NCBI GenBank assembly: GCA_963734575.1
Contig: CAVTHT010000017.1
Location: forward strand, 331,053-395,052
DNA: 64,000 nucleotides
Source: CAIWHR01 sp963734575
Lineage (GTDB): Bacteria; Pseudomonadota; Gammaproteobacteria; Burkholderiales; Casimicrobiaceae
Direction of reading: 5' to 3'
Under the pieces are notes generated by a model. It was not told the origin of the DNA. It was given only the letters and a program-made list of their open reading frames with translations, and did not search any database. This document shows, piece after piece, positions 10,110 through 18,813 of this stretch. Positions within the stretch are counted from its first letter, which is position 1, and every line of letters starts with the position of its first letter. A program made the position numbers and the translations under genes.

Positions 10110-12063
10110 CTATTGCGCCTTGTCGGTAACCGTCGGCGCACGTTCGACGGGTGACGTAGCCGGCAGGCGCTGCAGGATCTCCTGGAGCCGGTCGATCTCG
10201 ATCGGCTTCACGAGGTGGTCGTCGAAGCCTGCCTGCCGCACGGCGATGCGATCGTTGTCGTGGCCATACCCGGTGCAAGCCACGATCGTCGATCGCCGCA
10301 ATCCCGGGATCGAGCGCAGCTTCCTGACCACGTCGTAGCCATTCATCCCGGGCAGACCGATGTCCAGCAGCACGGTGTCCGGATGATGCTCGGTCGCGGC
10401 CGCCACCGCCGCCGCGCCGTCGTGCACGGTCCATACCTGGTGTCCGAGCGCGGCCACCAAGCGCCCCGAGCGTGTTCGCTGCATCGAGATTGTCGTCGAC
10501 GATCAGGACGCGCCGTCGCGACCCGGCGGATGCCGACGGCGCCGAGGTTGGCACGGGGTGCGTTTCTTCGCCGGCGGTCACGGTCGCACACACGGGAAAA
10601 CGCACGGTGAAGGTGCTGCCTTTGCCTTCGCCGGGACTTTCCGCGGAAACGGAGCCGCCGTGCATCTCCGCCAGGCGCCGGACGAGGGTGAGGCCGAGCC
10701 CGAGCCCGCCTTCCGCCCGATCGAGCGTGCGCTCCCCCTGCACGAACGGCTCGAATACCTGCTGCACGAACTCGGGGGACATGCCGAGGCCGGTGTCCGA
10801 CACGAGCACTTCGCCGAAAGGCCCGGAGCGAAGCACGCGAACCGAGATCCTTCCGCCGACGGGCGTGTACTTTACCGCGTTCGTGAGGAGGTTCAGGACG
10901 ATTTGCGCGACGCGCATGCGATCGACGCGACACTCGAATGACGTGCCCTCGACCGCCGTGTCGATCGTTTGCGATCGCGCGGTGGCGAGCGGCCGTACCG
11001 ATTCGACGACTTCCGCCACGATCTGCTCGAGGCTCGTGGGTTCGAGTTTCAGGGTGATCTTGCCGCTGGTGATGCGGCTCACGTCCAGGAGGTCGTCCAC
11101 CAGTCGCCCAAGCTGCGCGACCTGGCGGTCGATCACTTCGCGCGCCCACTCGCGCGCATTCGGGTCCGCGGGCTGCAATGCCATGAGATCGAGCGCGTGG
11201 CGGATCGGGTCGAGCGGATTGCGCAGCTCGTGCGCGAGCATCGCGAGGAAGTTGTTCGTCTGGCGCTGGCTGCGCTGCATCTCCTCGAATCGCTGGCGCG
11301 TCGTCAGGTCGCGCGTGACCTTGGCGAACCCGCGCAGCGTTCCGGTGCCGTCGTACACCGACGTGATGGTGACATTCGCGAGGAATTGCGTGCCGTCCTT
11401 GCGCACGCGCCAGCCTTCCTCCTCGAAACGCCCCTGCTCGCGCGCAATCTGCAGCTCGTTCTCGGGCCACCGCCGCGCAATGGCCTCCGGGGGATAGAAC
11501 GTGGAGAAGTGGCGCCCGATGATCTCGCTTGCCTTGTACCCCTTGATCGACTCGGCGCCGCGGTTCCAGCTCGCGACGAAGCCGTCGGGATCGAGCATGA
11601 AGATCGCGTAATCCTTGACGCTGTCGACGAGCATGCGGAACCGTTCCTCGCTCTGGCGCAGGGCTTCCTCCTGCTGCCGTCGCTCGCTGAGGTCGCGGGT
11701 GATCTTGCCGTATCCGACGAGGACGCCGTGCTCGTCACGCAGTGCCGTGATCACCACGTTGGCCCAGAACGGGGTGCCGTCGGCGCGCAGCCGCCAACCC
11801 TCGTCCTCGAAGCGGCCGACGAGCGCGGCCTGCTCGAGCTCGTGCTCCGGCCAGTGGCTGGCGATCTTCGCGGCGGGATAGAAGGCGGAGAAGTGCTTGC
11901 CGATGACATCGGCGGCGCTGTAGCCGTAAAGCTGCGCGGCCCCTGCACTCCAGGTGCGAACGACGCCCGACGCGTCCAGCATGAACATGGCGTAATCGGT
12001 GACCGACTCGACCAGCCGCTGATAGGAGTGTTCCGACTCGAAGGTCTTGCCGCTGCGGTCCAT
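10110..12063 (-). CDS. PAS-PAS hybrid sensor histidine kinase with receiver domain (one frameshift)
   Basis: A soluble hybrid kinase of about 650 residues with no membrane segment. Two similar PAS domains come first (about 10-125 and 135-250, each with YGYS/YKAS followed by GKHFS/GRHFS and FYP motifs). A HisKA domain follows with the phosphoacceptor in MLAHELRNPLDPI (His near 273), then HATPase (NLLTNAVKYTP, DTGLGM, GGLGLGLTLVRRL) and a C-terminal receiver domain (VLIVDDNLDAANTL; phosphoacceptor in VLLDIGLPGMNGYD; switch residues TGYG and the conserved Lys in LVKPIE). One extra base near 10465 breaks the frame inside the receiver domain; removing a T from GCGCTTGGTGGCC restores it. The ATG at 12063 fits the start of the first PAS domain. 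The gene ends a minus-strand signalling run that begins with the KaiC-like ATPase. Confidence 0.9.
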
Positions 12064-12158
12064 GCACGTCCAGATAACCCTCGGGCGAGCGGGCAAGCGG
12101 CCGCCACTCACCACGGCAGGGGACAGCGCATGGTGCCCTACTGCAGGCGCGCGATCTG

Positions 12159-12172
12159 TAGGACAGGGCCTA
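12159..12172. repeat. Short palindrome GTAGG-N6-CCTAC, copy 1
   Basis: A small hairpin (GTAGG, six bases, CCTAC, extendable to TGTAGG/CCTACA) between two minus-strand genes. The same arms recur at about 12834-12849 and 30583-30598. There is no T-tract, so it does not read as an intrinsic terminator. Confidence 0.5.
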
Positions 12173-12183
12173 CAAGGTGCGAT

Positions 12184-12450
12184 TCAACCGTCGCGACCCG
12201 AGGCCTGGACGCGCAACCGCCGCAGACGCGGCCCCGCCGCGAAATCGATGAAGCGCTCGAGGTCGGCGCGGGGGGCGGGCAGCCCGCCGGGGAACTGGAC
12301 GAGGGCACGGAGGACGACCGCACGTGTCGTCTGGGTGACCTCGACGCCGCGCGCGCGCAGGAACCGGTCCACGAACAGGTCCTGGAGCTCGGGCGTGACT
12401 TGCCGTCCGCCCTTGGGACCCGGGAAGGGGATGATCAATGCCGTCGGCAT
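12184..12450 (-). CDS. Small conserved-looking protein, paralogue of the next gene (88 aa)
   Basis: No recognised domain. The predicted protein is mostly helical and carries LQDLFVDRFLRARGVEV followed by RAVVLRALVQFP. These line up with FVEQYLTSRGYSV and RVVVAAIASC of the adjacent 82-residue protein, so the two are probably tandem paralogues. It lies between two histidine kinase genes on the same strand, 46 bases after its paralogue and 121 bases before the hybrid kinase. A role in the same signalling pathway is possible but not shown by the sequence. The start is the ATG at 12450; its ribosome-binding site is weak. Confidence 0.5.
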   Translation of the reverse strand: MPTALIIPFPGPKGGRQVTPELQDLFVDRFLRARGVEVTQTTRAVVLRALVQFPGGLPAPRADLERFIDFAAGPRLRRLRVQASGRDG

Positions 12451-12495
12451 CGTTGGCTTCAGTGAACCACCGGCGCGCGGCGCCGGGGCTCGGGA

Positions 12496-12744
12496 TCACG
12501 CTGCGGGGCGCAGCAGCTCCGGGTTGAGCGCGCGGTCGACGCAGGCTTCGAGCGCCGGACCATCGAGGACTTCGGCGCGGCAACTGGCGATCGCGGCCAC
12601 GACGACGCGCACGTTCCGCGCGGTGACCGAGTAGCCGCGCGACGTCAGGTATTGCTCGACGAAGTGTTTGAGGTACGCCTGATCTTCGAAATCGATGCCG
12701 TCGTCGACTTGAACAACGGTGCTGGCATGTGCATGCGGTTCCAC
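12496..12744 (-). CDS. Small conserved-looking protein, paralogue of the preceding gene (82 aa)
   Basis: A second small protein with the same core as its neighbour: an amphipathic stretch (YLKHFVEQYLTSRGYSV), a hydrophobic helix (VRVVVAAIASC) and a C-terminal helix (LEACVDRALNPELL). It starts at a GTG and has a His-rich first line. No signal peptide or membrane segment is seen. That two related short frames stand side by side with the same strand and spacing supports both being real genes. The function is unknown. Confidence 0.5.
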   Translation of the reverse strand: MEPHAHASTVVQVDDGIDFEDQAYLKHFVEQYLTSRGYSVTARNVRVVVAAIASCRAEVLDGPALEACVDRALNPELLRPAA

Positions 12745-12833
12745 GATGTTGTCTTGAGGTGCGCCCGGCGGGCATCGGGTGGACTGTCGCCCAGCGCGCC
12801 GGGAGCGGCAGTCAGGCTGACGGGGTACTTCGT

Positions 12834-12849
12834 GTAGGAGCGTGCCTAC
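12834..12849. repeat. Short palindrome GTAGG-N6-CCTAC, copy 2
   Basis: GTAGG, AGCGTG, CCTAC at 12834-12849, just beyond the stop of the HisKA_3 kinase gene. It matches the hairpins near 12159 and 30583 and probably belongs to a dispersed intergenic repeat family. Confidence 0.5.
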
Positions 12850-12855
12850 TCCGAC

Positions 12856-14460
12856 TCAGTGCGTGCTGGCGTGCGTGTGCGTCGGATCGCGCGCGAGCGG
12901 GATGCGCACGTGCACCGCGGTTCCGCGTGCGTTGGCGCCGGGCTCGATGGCGAAATCGCCGCCGAGGTAGGACACGCGCTCGCGCATGCCGGCAATGCCG
13001 TAGCGATTGCGCGCCTCGCCGTTGGCGCGTTGCGGGAGGCCCACGCCATCGTCCACCACGGACAGCTTGAGCACGCCGTCGCCATTGGCGAGGGAGATGT
13101 CCACGCGCGTCGCCCCGGCGTACTTCGACACGTTCGTCAGCGCCTCCTGCACGATGCGGTACAGCGCGATGGCAATCCTCTGATCGACGCTCGCGAGACG
13201 TTCGACACGCTCGACGCCGCAGGCAATCCCGGTGCGATGAGAGAATTCCGTGGCGAGGCTGCGCAAAGCTTCGTCGAGCCCCATCATGTCGAGCACGCTC
13301 GGGCGCAGGCCTTCCATGATGCGCCGCTTCACCATCGCGGCAGACTGCACCAGGGTAGCCGCGCGACTCGCGACGTCCTTCAACGCCGGCGATTCGGCCT
13401 TGCGACGAATGAGATCGAGGTCGATGAGGAGCGCGGTCATCATCGCGCCCAGCTCGTCGTGCAATTCCCGGGCGAGCGCGCGCTTCTCGTTCTCGGCGAC
13501 CTCCAGCAGGTGATGCGAGAGGTCGCGCAGCTCGCGCGTCCGATCGTCCACGAGACGCGCCAGGGTGGCGTTGACGCTGCGCAGGTCCTCCTCGAGCTGA
13601 CGACGGCGGGTGCTGTCGAAAAATACGCCGAGCGACCGGTAGGCGACGCCATTGTGGTCGTAGATGAAGCGTCCGACGGCCGTCAGCCAGATCTGCCTCC
13701 CATCCGTAGGACGCGCGAATCGGTATTCGAGCTGGTAGCGCGACTTGCTTCTGCGTGCGGCATCGTGCTGGCGCAGCACGTCCTCCCGGTCCTCGGTCAC
13801 GATGCCCGACGACCATGCGTCGAAAGTCGGCCGGAATTCGGACGACGGACGAAAGCCGAGGATCGCGTAGCTCGCCTCGGTCCATGTCGACTCGCCGGTG
13901 CGAAGATCCACGTCGTACGCGCCCATGTTGCCCGCCGCAAGCGCCATGCGCAGCGATTCGTCGCGCTCGGCGAGGGCGCGTGCGGTGGCTTCCCGCTCGT
14001 GCAGCTGCTCGCGCAGGTCGTACTGCCGCTCGCGCGCTCGCAGCGCCGCGCGGATCGCGCTCGTGAGCGCGGCGACGCGCGCCGGTCGCTCCAGGATCGT
14101 CACGTTGCCGAGAAGCTCCATCGCCCGCCCGGTCGTCGTGGAATCGGCGCCGTGGCGTGCGAGCAGGAGGAGGGGGAGATCGGACCACGCGGGCTGATTC
14201 TCGAGCAGTTGTTTCAATCGACCGATGCCGCGGTCCGTGAGCGCTTCCTCGGCGAGCACGAGACAGCCGGCGCCGGACTCGATCTCCTCGAGCAGCGAGG
14301 GGAGCGTCGGGCATACCTGGGTCGCGATGCTCACCCCCGCGAGCATCTGCGCCGCAAGGTGCGCGTCGCGTCCGGTGGGACATAGCAGAAGGACGCGCCG
14401 CTCGCGCTCGGCCGGGGACATCCCTGGCTCAGGGCGCAGTGTTGTTGTTGGCGTGTCCAT
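12856..14460 (-). CDS. Sensor histidine kinase with degenerate receiver, PAS and HisKA_3 domains
   Basis: An intact 534-residue cytosolic kinase. Residues about 10-130 have a receiver-like fold (VLLLCPTGRD, LPLLLLARHG, LLGNVTILERP) but lack a clear acidic pocket, so this is probably a degenerate receiver. A PAS_3-type domain follows (GAYDVDLRTGESTWTE, near 160-270). The HisKA_3 region has the phosphoacceptor in LARELHDELGAMMTAL (near 330), and HATPase closes the protein (EALTNVSKYAG, VVDDGVGLPQR, GIAGMRERV). The ATG at 14460 lies inside the end of the KaiC-like gene, a 32-base overlap in another frame; an ATG at 14472 is an alternative. The overlap implies coupled translation and a joint role with the KaiC-like ATPase. 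No NarL-type response regulator is encoded nearby. Confidence 0.88.
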   Translation of the reverse strand: MDTPTTTLRPEPGMSPAERERRVLLLCPTGRDAHLAAQMLAGVSIATQVCPTLPSLLEEIESGAGCLVLAEEALTDRGIGRLKQLLENQPAWSDLPLLLLARHGADSTTTGRAMELLGNVTILERPARVAALTSAIRAALRARERQYDLREQLHEREATARALAERDESLRMALAAGNMGAYDVDLRTGESTWTEASYAILGFRPSSEFRPTFDAWSSGIVTEDREDVLRQHDAARRSKSRYQLEYRFARPTDGRQIWLTAVGRFIYDHNGVAYRSLGVFFDSTRRRQLEEDLRSVNATLARLVDDRTRELRDLSHHLLEVAENEKRALARELHDELGAMMTALLIDLDLIRRKAESPALKDVASRAATLVQSAAMVKRRIMEGLRPSVLDMMGLDEALRSLATEFSHRTGIACGVERVERLASVDQRIAIALYRIVQEALTNVSKYAGATRVDISLANGDGVLKLSVVDDGVGLPQRANGEARNRYGIAGMRERVSYLGGDFAIEPGANARGTAVHVRIPLARDPTHTHASTH

Positions 14461-15958
14461 TCTGCTGCGCAATCAGCGGGCTGCGGTCGCCCTCGTAGAC
14501 GGGAACACCGGTCAGCACGCCGCGAAACTCGCGCAGGGGCGCGCCGATGACGATGCCAGCGCTGTCGAGGCTGTACTCGCGGATCGTGCGCTCGTGCTTG
14601 CCGCCGCGGCGCTTCAGCACCGAGATCGCCTGCCGCACCACTCCGAACGCCTCGAAATAGCGCAGCAGCACGACGGAATCGGCGAGGTAACTCGTGTCCG
14701 CCGGGGTGCTCATGTTCTGCCCGATCAGGCCGTGCTGCACACCGACCAGGATCGTCGAAACGCCGGAGTGGCCGAGATACATCAGGAGCTCGTGCAACTG
14801 GACCAGCAGATGCCGCTCGTTGGGCATCGAGTTGAGATAGCCGTTGAGGCTGTCGAGCACCACGATGCTCGCGCCGTCGATGTCGACCGACTTGCACACG
14901 GTCGCCATGAACTCCCCTGGCGAGAGATCGCCTGGGGCCACCTGGCGGATATCGATGGTGCCTGCGTCGAGATGCTTCTTGAGCGGTATGCCGAGCCCGT
15001 TGCAGCGCTCGACGAGCGTCTGCATGCGCTCGTCGAAGAGGAAGAATGCGGCACGCTGCCCATGCTCGGCTGCGGCCGTTGCCACCTGCGCGGCGAGCGA
15101 CGACTTGCCCGAGCCCGCGGCGCCCGTGATGAGCGTGCTGGTGCCGCGTTCGATGCCGCCGCCGAGGAGTTCATCGAAGCCCGGAACGCCCGTGCCGAGG
15201 ATCTCGCGCTCAGACCACGAGCGCTTCGGCGACGCCGCAAGACGCGGAAAGACGTTGAGGCCGCCTTTGCGGATCTCGGCATCGTGATAGCCACCGTGGA
15301 AGCCGACGCCGCGATACTTCACTACCCGCATGCGGCGGCGCTGCCCGCCGAAGTCCTCTGCCGTGGCTTCGAGGGTCAGCACGCCGTGCACGAGGCTCTG
15401 CACCTGCACGTCGTTAGATGCATCGTCGAGCACGATGGTCGTGCAGCCCCGTCCAGCGAAGAACTGCTTCAGCGCGAGCACCTGCCGTCGGTAATGCAGA
15501 GGGTCGCCCGCGAGCAGCCGCAGTTCCGACAGCGAGTCGAAGATCACGCGCTGCGGATTGATGCGTTCGACCTCCTTCAGGATCGCGCTGGCCGTCGCCC
15601 CGAGCTCCACCTCGGCCGGATGAAACAGGGTGTAGTGTTGCTCGGGGCTCAGGACTTCGATGGACGGGACCACCTCGAGGATCTGGATGCCTTCCATCGA
15701 CCAGCCGTGCGACTTCGCCACCGCACGCAGTTCCGCTTCCGTTTCCGACAGCGTGACGTAGAGGCACGATTCGCCGGCGTCGCGCCCGGCGAGCAGGAAC
15801 TGCAGCGCGAGCGTCGTCTTCCCGGTGCCCGGCTGGCCTTCGATGAGGTAAAGCCGGTCGCGCGTGAATCCGCCACGCAGGACGAGGTCGAGACCGGAGA
15901 TGCCGCTCGGAGCGACGTTGTCGGGCGGAGCCGCGGGGTTCGATCGTTCGGAATGCAT
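14429..15958 (-). CDS. KaiC-like double-domain RecA ATPase
   Basis: An intact 509-residue protein with two tandem RecA/KaiC domains. The first Walker A is GQPGTGKTT (near 40) with Walker B in VIFDSLSELR. The second Walker A is GAAGSGKSS (near 277) with Walker B in IVVLDSLNGY. No kaiA or kaiB is near. Proteobacterial KaiC homologues of this length, coded next to histidine kinases, are thought to work in signal transduction rather than in a full circadian oscillator. The ATG at 15958 (MHSERSNPAAPP) is preferred; an upstream in-frame ATG at 16066 would add a poorly structured leader. The downstream histidine kinase overlaps its last 32 bases. It diverges from the DUF2007-type gene across about 180 bases. 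Confidence 0.88.
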   Translation of the reverse strand: MHSERSNPAAPPDNVAPSGISGLDLVLRGGFTRDRLYLIEGQPGTGKTTLALQFLLAGRDAGESCLYVTLSETEAELRAVAKSHGWSMEGIQILEVVPSIEVLSPEQHYTLFHPAEVELGATASAILKEVERINPQRVIFDSLSELRLLAGDPLHYRRQVLALKQFFAGRGCTTIVLDDASNDVQVQSLVHGVLTLEATAEDFGGQRRRMRVVKYRGVGFHGGYHDAEIRKGGLNVFPRLAASPKRSWSEREILGTGVPGFDELLGGGIERGTSTLITGAAGSGKSSLAAQVATAAAEHGQRAAFFLFDERMQTLVERCNGLGIPLKKHLDAGTIDIRQVAPGDLSPGEFMATVCKSVDIDGASIVVLDSLNGYLNSMPNERHLLVQLHELLMYLGHSGVSTILVGVQHGLIGQNMSTPADTSYLADSVVLLRYFEAFGVVRQAISVLKRRGGKHERTIREYSLDSAGIVIGAPLREFRGVLTGVPVYEGDRSPLIAQQNGHANNNTAP

Positions 15959-16141
15959 CGCATGAACAGGCCCGGGCACGCGCACCAAGCGCTCGCCGAA
16001 GGCTGCGTTTTTCGTAATTGGGGCGGGCAAAGATATCACCGGTGGCATGCGGTGAGAATCGGACAAGGACTACACGCCACGCCGACGCGAAGCAGCGACC
16101 GCGAGACTAGAATGCCGGTCAGGGAACGGGAAATTTTTACA

Positions 16142-16453
16142 ATGCTTCTTCTGCTGCGACCTTCCGACAGGATCCAGGCTTACCTGCTGCGCGACATCCT
16201 GCGCATGCATGGCATCGCCGCGCATGTGTTCAACGAGCACATGACGAGCATCGTGGGCGACGTTCCCCCCGACGTCGCCATGCCCCAACTCTGGCTCGAC
16301 GACGAGCGGGACCTGCCGCGCGCACAGGCGGTGCTGCGGGAGCATGCCGCGCAGGCGGAGCGACGCGGCCGGACGTTCTGCCCGGGGTGTCACGAGGAAA
16401 ACCCCGCGACGTTCGAGGTGTGCTGGAATTGCGGCCGGACGTTCTGGCCGTAG
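16142..16453 (+). CDS. DUF2007-type protein with C-terminal zinc ribbon (103 aa)
   Basis: The N-terminal half (RPSDRIQAYLLRDILRMHGI) matches the small alpha/beta DUF2007 domain, which resembles signal-transducing PII-like folds. The C-terminus has two CX2C pairs (CPGCHEENP and CWNCGRTFWP), a zinc-ribbon arrangement often seen in these proteins. The ATG at 16142 gives the family-typical start (MLLLLRPSD); an ATG 30 bases upstream is possible. It ends 17 bases before the convergent hemY. The biochemical role is unknown. Confidence 0.8.
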   Translation: MLLLLRPSDRIQAYLLRDILRMHGIAAHVFNEHMTSIVGDVPPDVAMPQLWLDDERDLPRAQAVLREHAAQAERRGRTFCPGCHEENPATFEVCWNCGRTFWP

Positions 16454-16470
16454 CGCGCAACGGCGAACGG

Positions 16471-17875
16471 TCAGCGCGTGACGAGGGTTGGCTGGCGCTG
16501 CGCGAGATGAGCCCCGGCGCGCTCGCCTGCTGCGGTGCCCGACTTGATGCAATCACCCACCGCCACACCGCCCCGGTAGCTCGCACAGAAGAAGAGACCG
16601 GGCAGGCGCACTTCCGCGTCCTCGACGGGGCGCAAGCGTTCGAGATGGCCGAGGGTGTACTGCGGGATCGCCTTCGCCCATCGCGTGACGGCATGCCAAG
16701 ACGGCCGGTGCGGCGCACCGACCAGCGCGCGCAGTTCTTCGGCAACGATGGCCGCGATCTCGTCGTCGGATAGCGCCGCGATGCCGGGATCGCGCCGCCC
16801 GCCGGCGAAGGTCGTCAGGAGCACGCTGTCGTCCGGTGCGCGCCCCGGGAACATGCTGCTGGAGAACAGCGTACCGAGGATGCGCCGATGCTCCACCCGC
16901 GGCACGAGGAAGCCGAAGCCGTCGAGGGCATGCTGCACGTCCGCGCGGCGGTATGCGGTGACCAGCGAGGCCACCGGCGCGTATTCGATGGCACGCAGCG
17001 CATCGGCGGCCGCCGGCGCGATGCCTGCGCACAGTCCGGACGCTGCGTAGGCAGGCACCGCGACGATGACACTGCGCGCGTGGATGCGCCCGGCACCGTC
17101 GGGACCCTGGAACGTGACCGCGAACGCGCCGTCGATGAGCTCGATCGACGTCGCGCTGGTTGCGTAGGCGACTTCGCGCAGCGCGCGGGCAATCGCCTCC
17201 GGCAGGACTTGCATGCCCCCGCGAAACGAGAAGCTGCCGGCGCTGTTCTTCGCGGGCTCGCCGCCGCGTGCACGCTCGCGGCGCCCCTTGATCTGGCCCT
17301 TGATCAGGCTGCCGTAACGCTGCTCGAGCGCATGCAGGCGCGGAAACGCGGCCGGCACGGAGATCTCCTCGGGGTTGCCGGCGTAGATCCCGGCGACGAA
17401 CGGATCGATCGCGTAGTCGAGGAATTCGCGGCCGAGGCGCCGGCGCACGAACGCCGCGATCGATTCTTCGGCATCGGGCGGGGCCGGTGCGATGAAAGGC
17501 TCGCGGGCCAGCCGCAGCTTCGCCGATCGTCGAGAACGCGCGCGTGCGCAGGAACGCGCCGGGCGATGTGGGCAGCACGACAGGCTTGCCGTCGCGAATG
17601 ATGAACCGGCGCGACGACGCGCTGCTCGCTTCGACGCGCTCGCCCCGGATGCCCGTGTCGTCGAGCAAGGCATTGATCAGCGGCGTGGTGTCGAGCGTGC
17701 TGTTCGGCCCGAGCTCGTACAGGAAGCCGTCGCGTTGCCGCGTGCCGATCACGCCGCCAGGGCGGGTGCCGGCGTCGATCACGCGCACGTGCGCGCCGCC
17801 GTGCTCGAGCTTGTGCGCTGCGACGAGCCCGCTGATCCCCGCGCCGATCACCAGCGCATCGCAATCGAATCTCAT
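16471..17875 (-). CDS. hemY: Protoporphyrinogen oxidase, HemY type (one frameshift)
   Basis: HemY oxidises protoporphyrinogen IX to protoporphyrin IX (coproporphyrinogen in some lineages) with FAD, late in heme synthesis. The start shows the dinucleotide-binding motif VIGAGISGLVAAHKLE, then RPGGVIGT and ELGPNST. The middle has DPFVAGIYAGNPEE, typical of the family, and the end has LFFCASYRGGVAVGDCIKSG, the second FAD-contact segment. The length is about 467 residues. The frame changes once near 17510-17530, between the N-terminal FAD domain and the rest. Its start overlaps the stop of the ccmI-like gene as ATGA. Coupling heme synthesis to a cytochrome-assembly gene fits the heavy cytochrome load of this region. 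Confidence 0.9.
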
Positions 17876-18738
17876 CGACTCGCTTCTCCGCGCGCTGAGC
17901 CCATCGCCGGCAGATTGACGGCGGCAAGCCGCTGGGCACGGCTCACCGCCGCTGCGAGCGCCGGCACGCGAGCGTCATCGGCCGGCAGCGCTGCGAGCAA
18001 CGCTTGCCAATGCGCGGCGGCCCCCGCGAAGTCGCCGGCCTCGTACGCCGCGCTCCCCGCGAGCTCCAGGGCCTGCGGATGGCGCGGATCGAGAGCGAGC
18101 GCTGCGACGATCAGTGCTCCGGGCGCGCCCGTCAGGCGACCGCCTTGCGCCATGCCGAGCGCATCCGCATATTCCGCGAGCACGGCGGCGTCCCGCGCGG
18201 CCCGCGGGAGCTCGATCGCGTGTGCGTAAGTGGCCGCCGCATCCGCGAAGCGCTCGTCGCTCACGTACGCTCGGGCGAGGAGGATCCAGGCGCGCGCGTC
18301 GCGGGGGTGCTCGCGCGCGTGGCGGGCGAGCACGGCGGTGTCGGTCGCCAATGTGTCGGCAACAGGCGCGCGCAGCATCGCGGGCTCGCCGAGCGTCAGG
18401 TACACGGCCACGGCGAGCACGGGCACCAGCACGGCAACCGTCGCGCCCACCCACCGCGGGGCGGCGGTGGCCGGCGCCGTTGCCGCAGGCGCTTCCTGCA
18501 GCAGCCGCCGCTCGGCTTCCGCGCGTGCGTGCTCGTACTGCACCGTGTCGAGCTCGCCGGCGGCGCGCTGACGCTGCAGGTCCGCCAGCAGGGCGCGCAT
18601 GGACTCGACATGCAGCTCCAGTGCAGTACGTTGCGCGCGGCGCGGATGGGACCGGCGCAACGCGGGCAGGATGAGGGCCAGCGCGGCCGCGATCATCACG
18701 ACGGCGAGCACTGCGAAGGCGACCGGACTCGGGTCCAT
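17872..18738 (-). CDS. CcmI-like cytochrome c biogenesis TPR protein (short paralogue)
   Basis: A 288-residue membrane protein: one helix at the N-terminus, a heptad-like cytoplasmic stretch, a second helix near 100-120, then TPR repeats in the periplasm. Segments such as VLAEYADALGMAQGG and LDPRHPQALELAGSAAYE line up with LLADYADALGATQQS and IDPRHWKALALAGTAAFD of the full-length CcmI encoded at 20845-22137. It lacks that protein's Ala/Pro-rich linker and C-terminal domain. CcmI presents apocytochrome c to the CcmFH ligase, so this copy may serve a particular client, plausibly the neighbouring octaheme reductase; that is inference. It overlaps hemY by four bases. Confidence 0.82.
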   Translation of the reverse strand: MDPSPVAFAVLAVVMIAAALALILPALRRSHPRRAQRTALELHVESMRALLADLQRQRAAGELDTVQYEHARAEAERRLLQEAPAATAPATAAPRWVGATVAVLVPVLAVAVYLTLGEPAMLRAPVADTLATDTAVLARHAREHPRDARAWILLARAYVSDERFADAAATYAHAIELPRAARDAAVLAEYADALGMAQGGRLTGAPGALIVAALALDPRHPQALELAGSAAYEAGDFAGAAAHWQALLAALPADDARVPALAAAVSRAQRLAAVNLPAMGSARGEASR

Positions 18739-18766
18739 CTGCGCATTATCCGTTGGACACGAACAA

Positions 18767-18793
18767 AAAGGCGAGGCACGAGGCCTCGCCTTT
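18767..18793 (-). terminator. Rho-independent terminator after the octaheme reductase gene
   Basis: An 11-base-pair stem (AAAGGCGAGGC with GCCTCGCCTTT) with a five-base loop is followed on the minus strand by a short T-tract. It lies 21 bases beyond the reductase stop and separates that gene from the ccmI-like/hemY pair. Confidence 0.8.
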
Positions 18794-18813
18794 GCCGCAG
18801 GTCAAGCGCTGCG

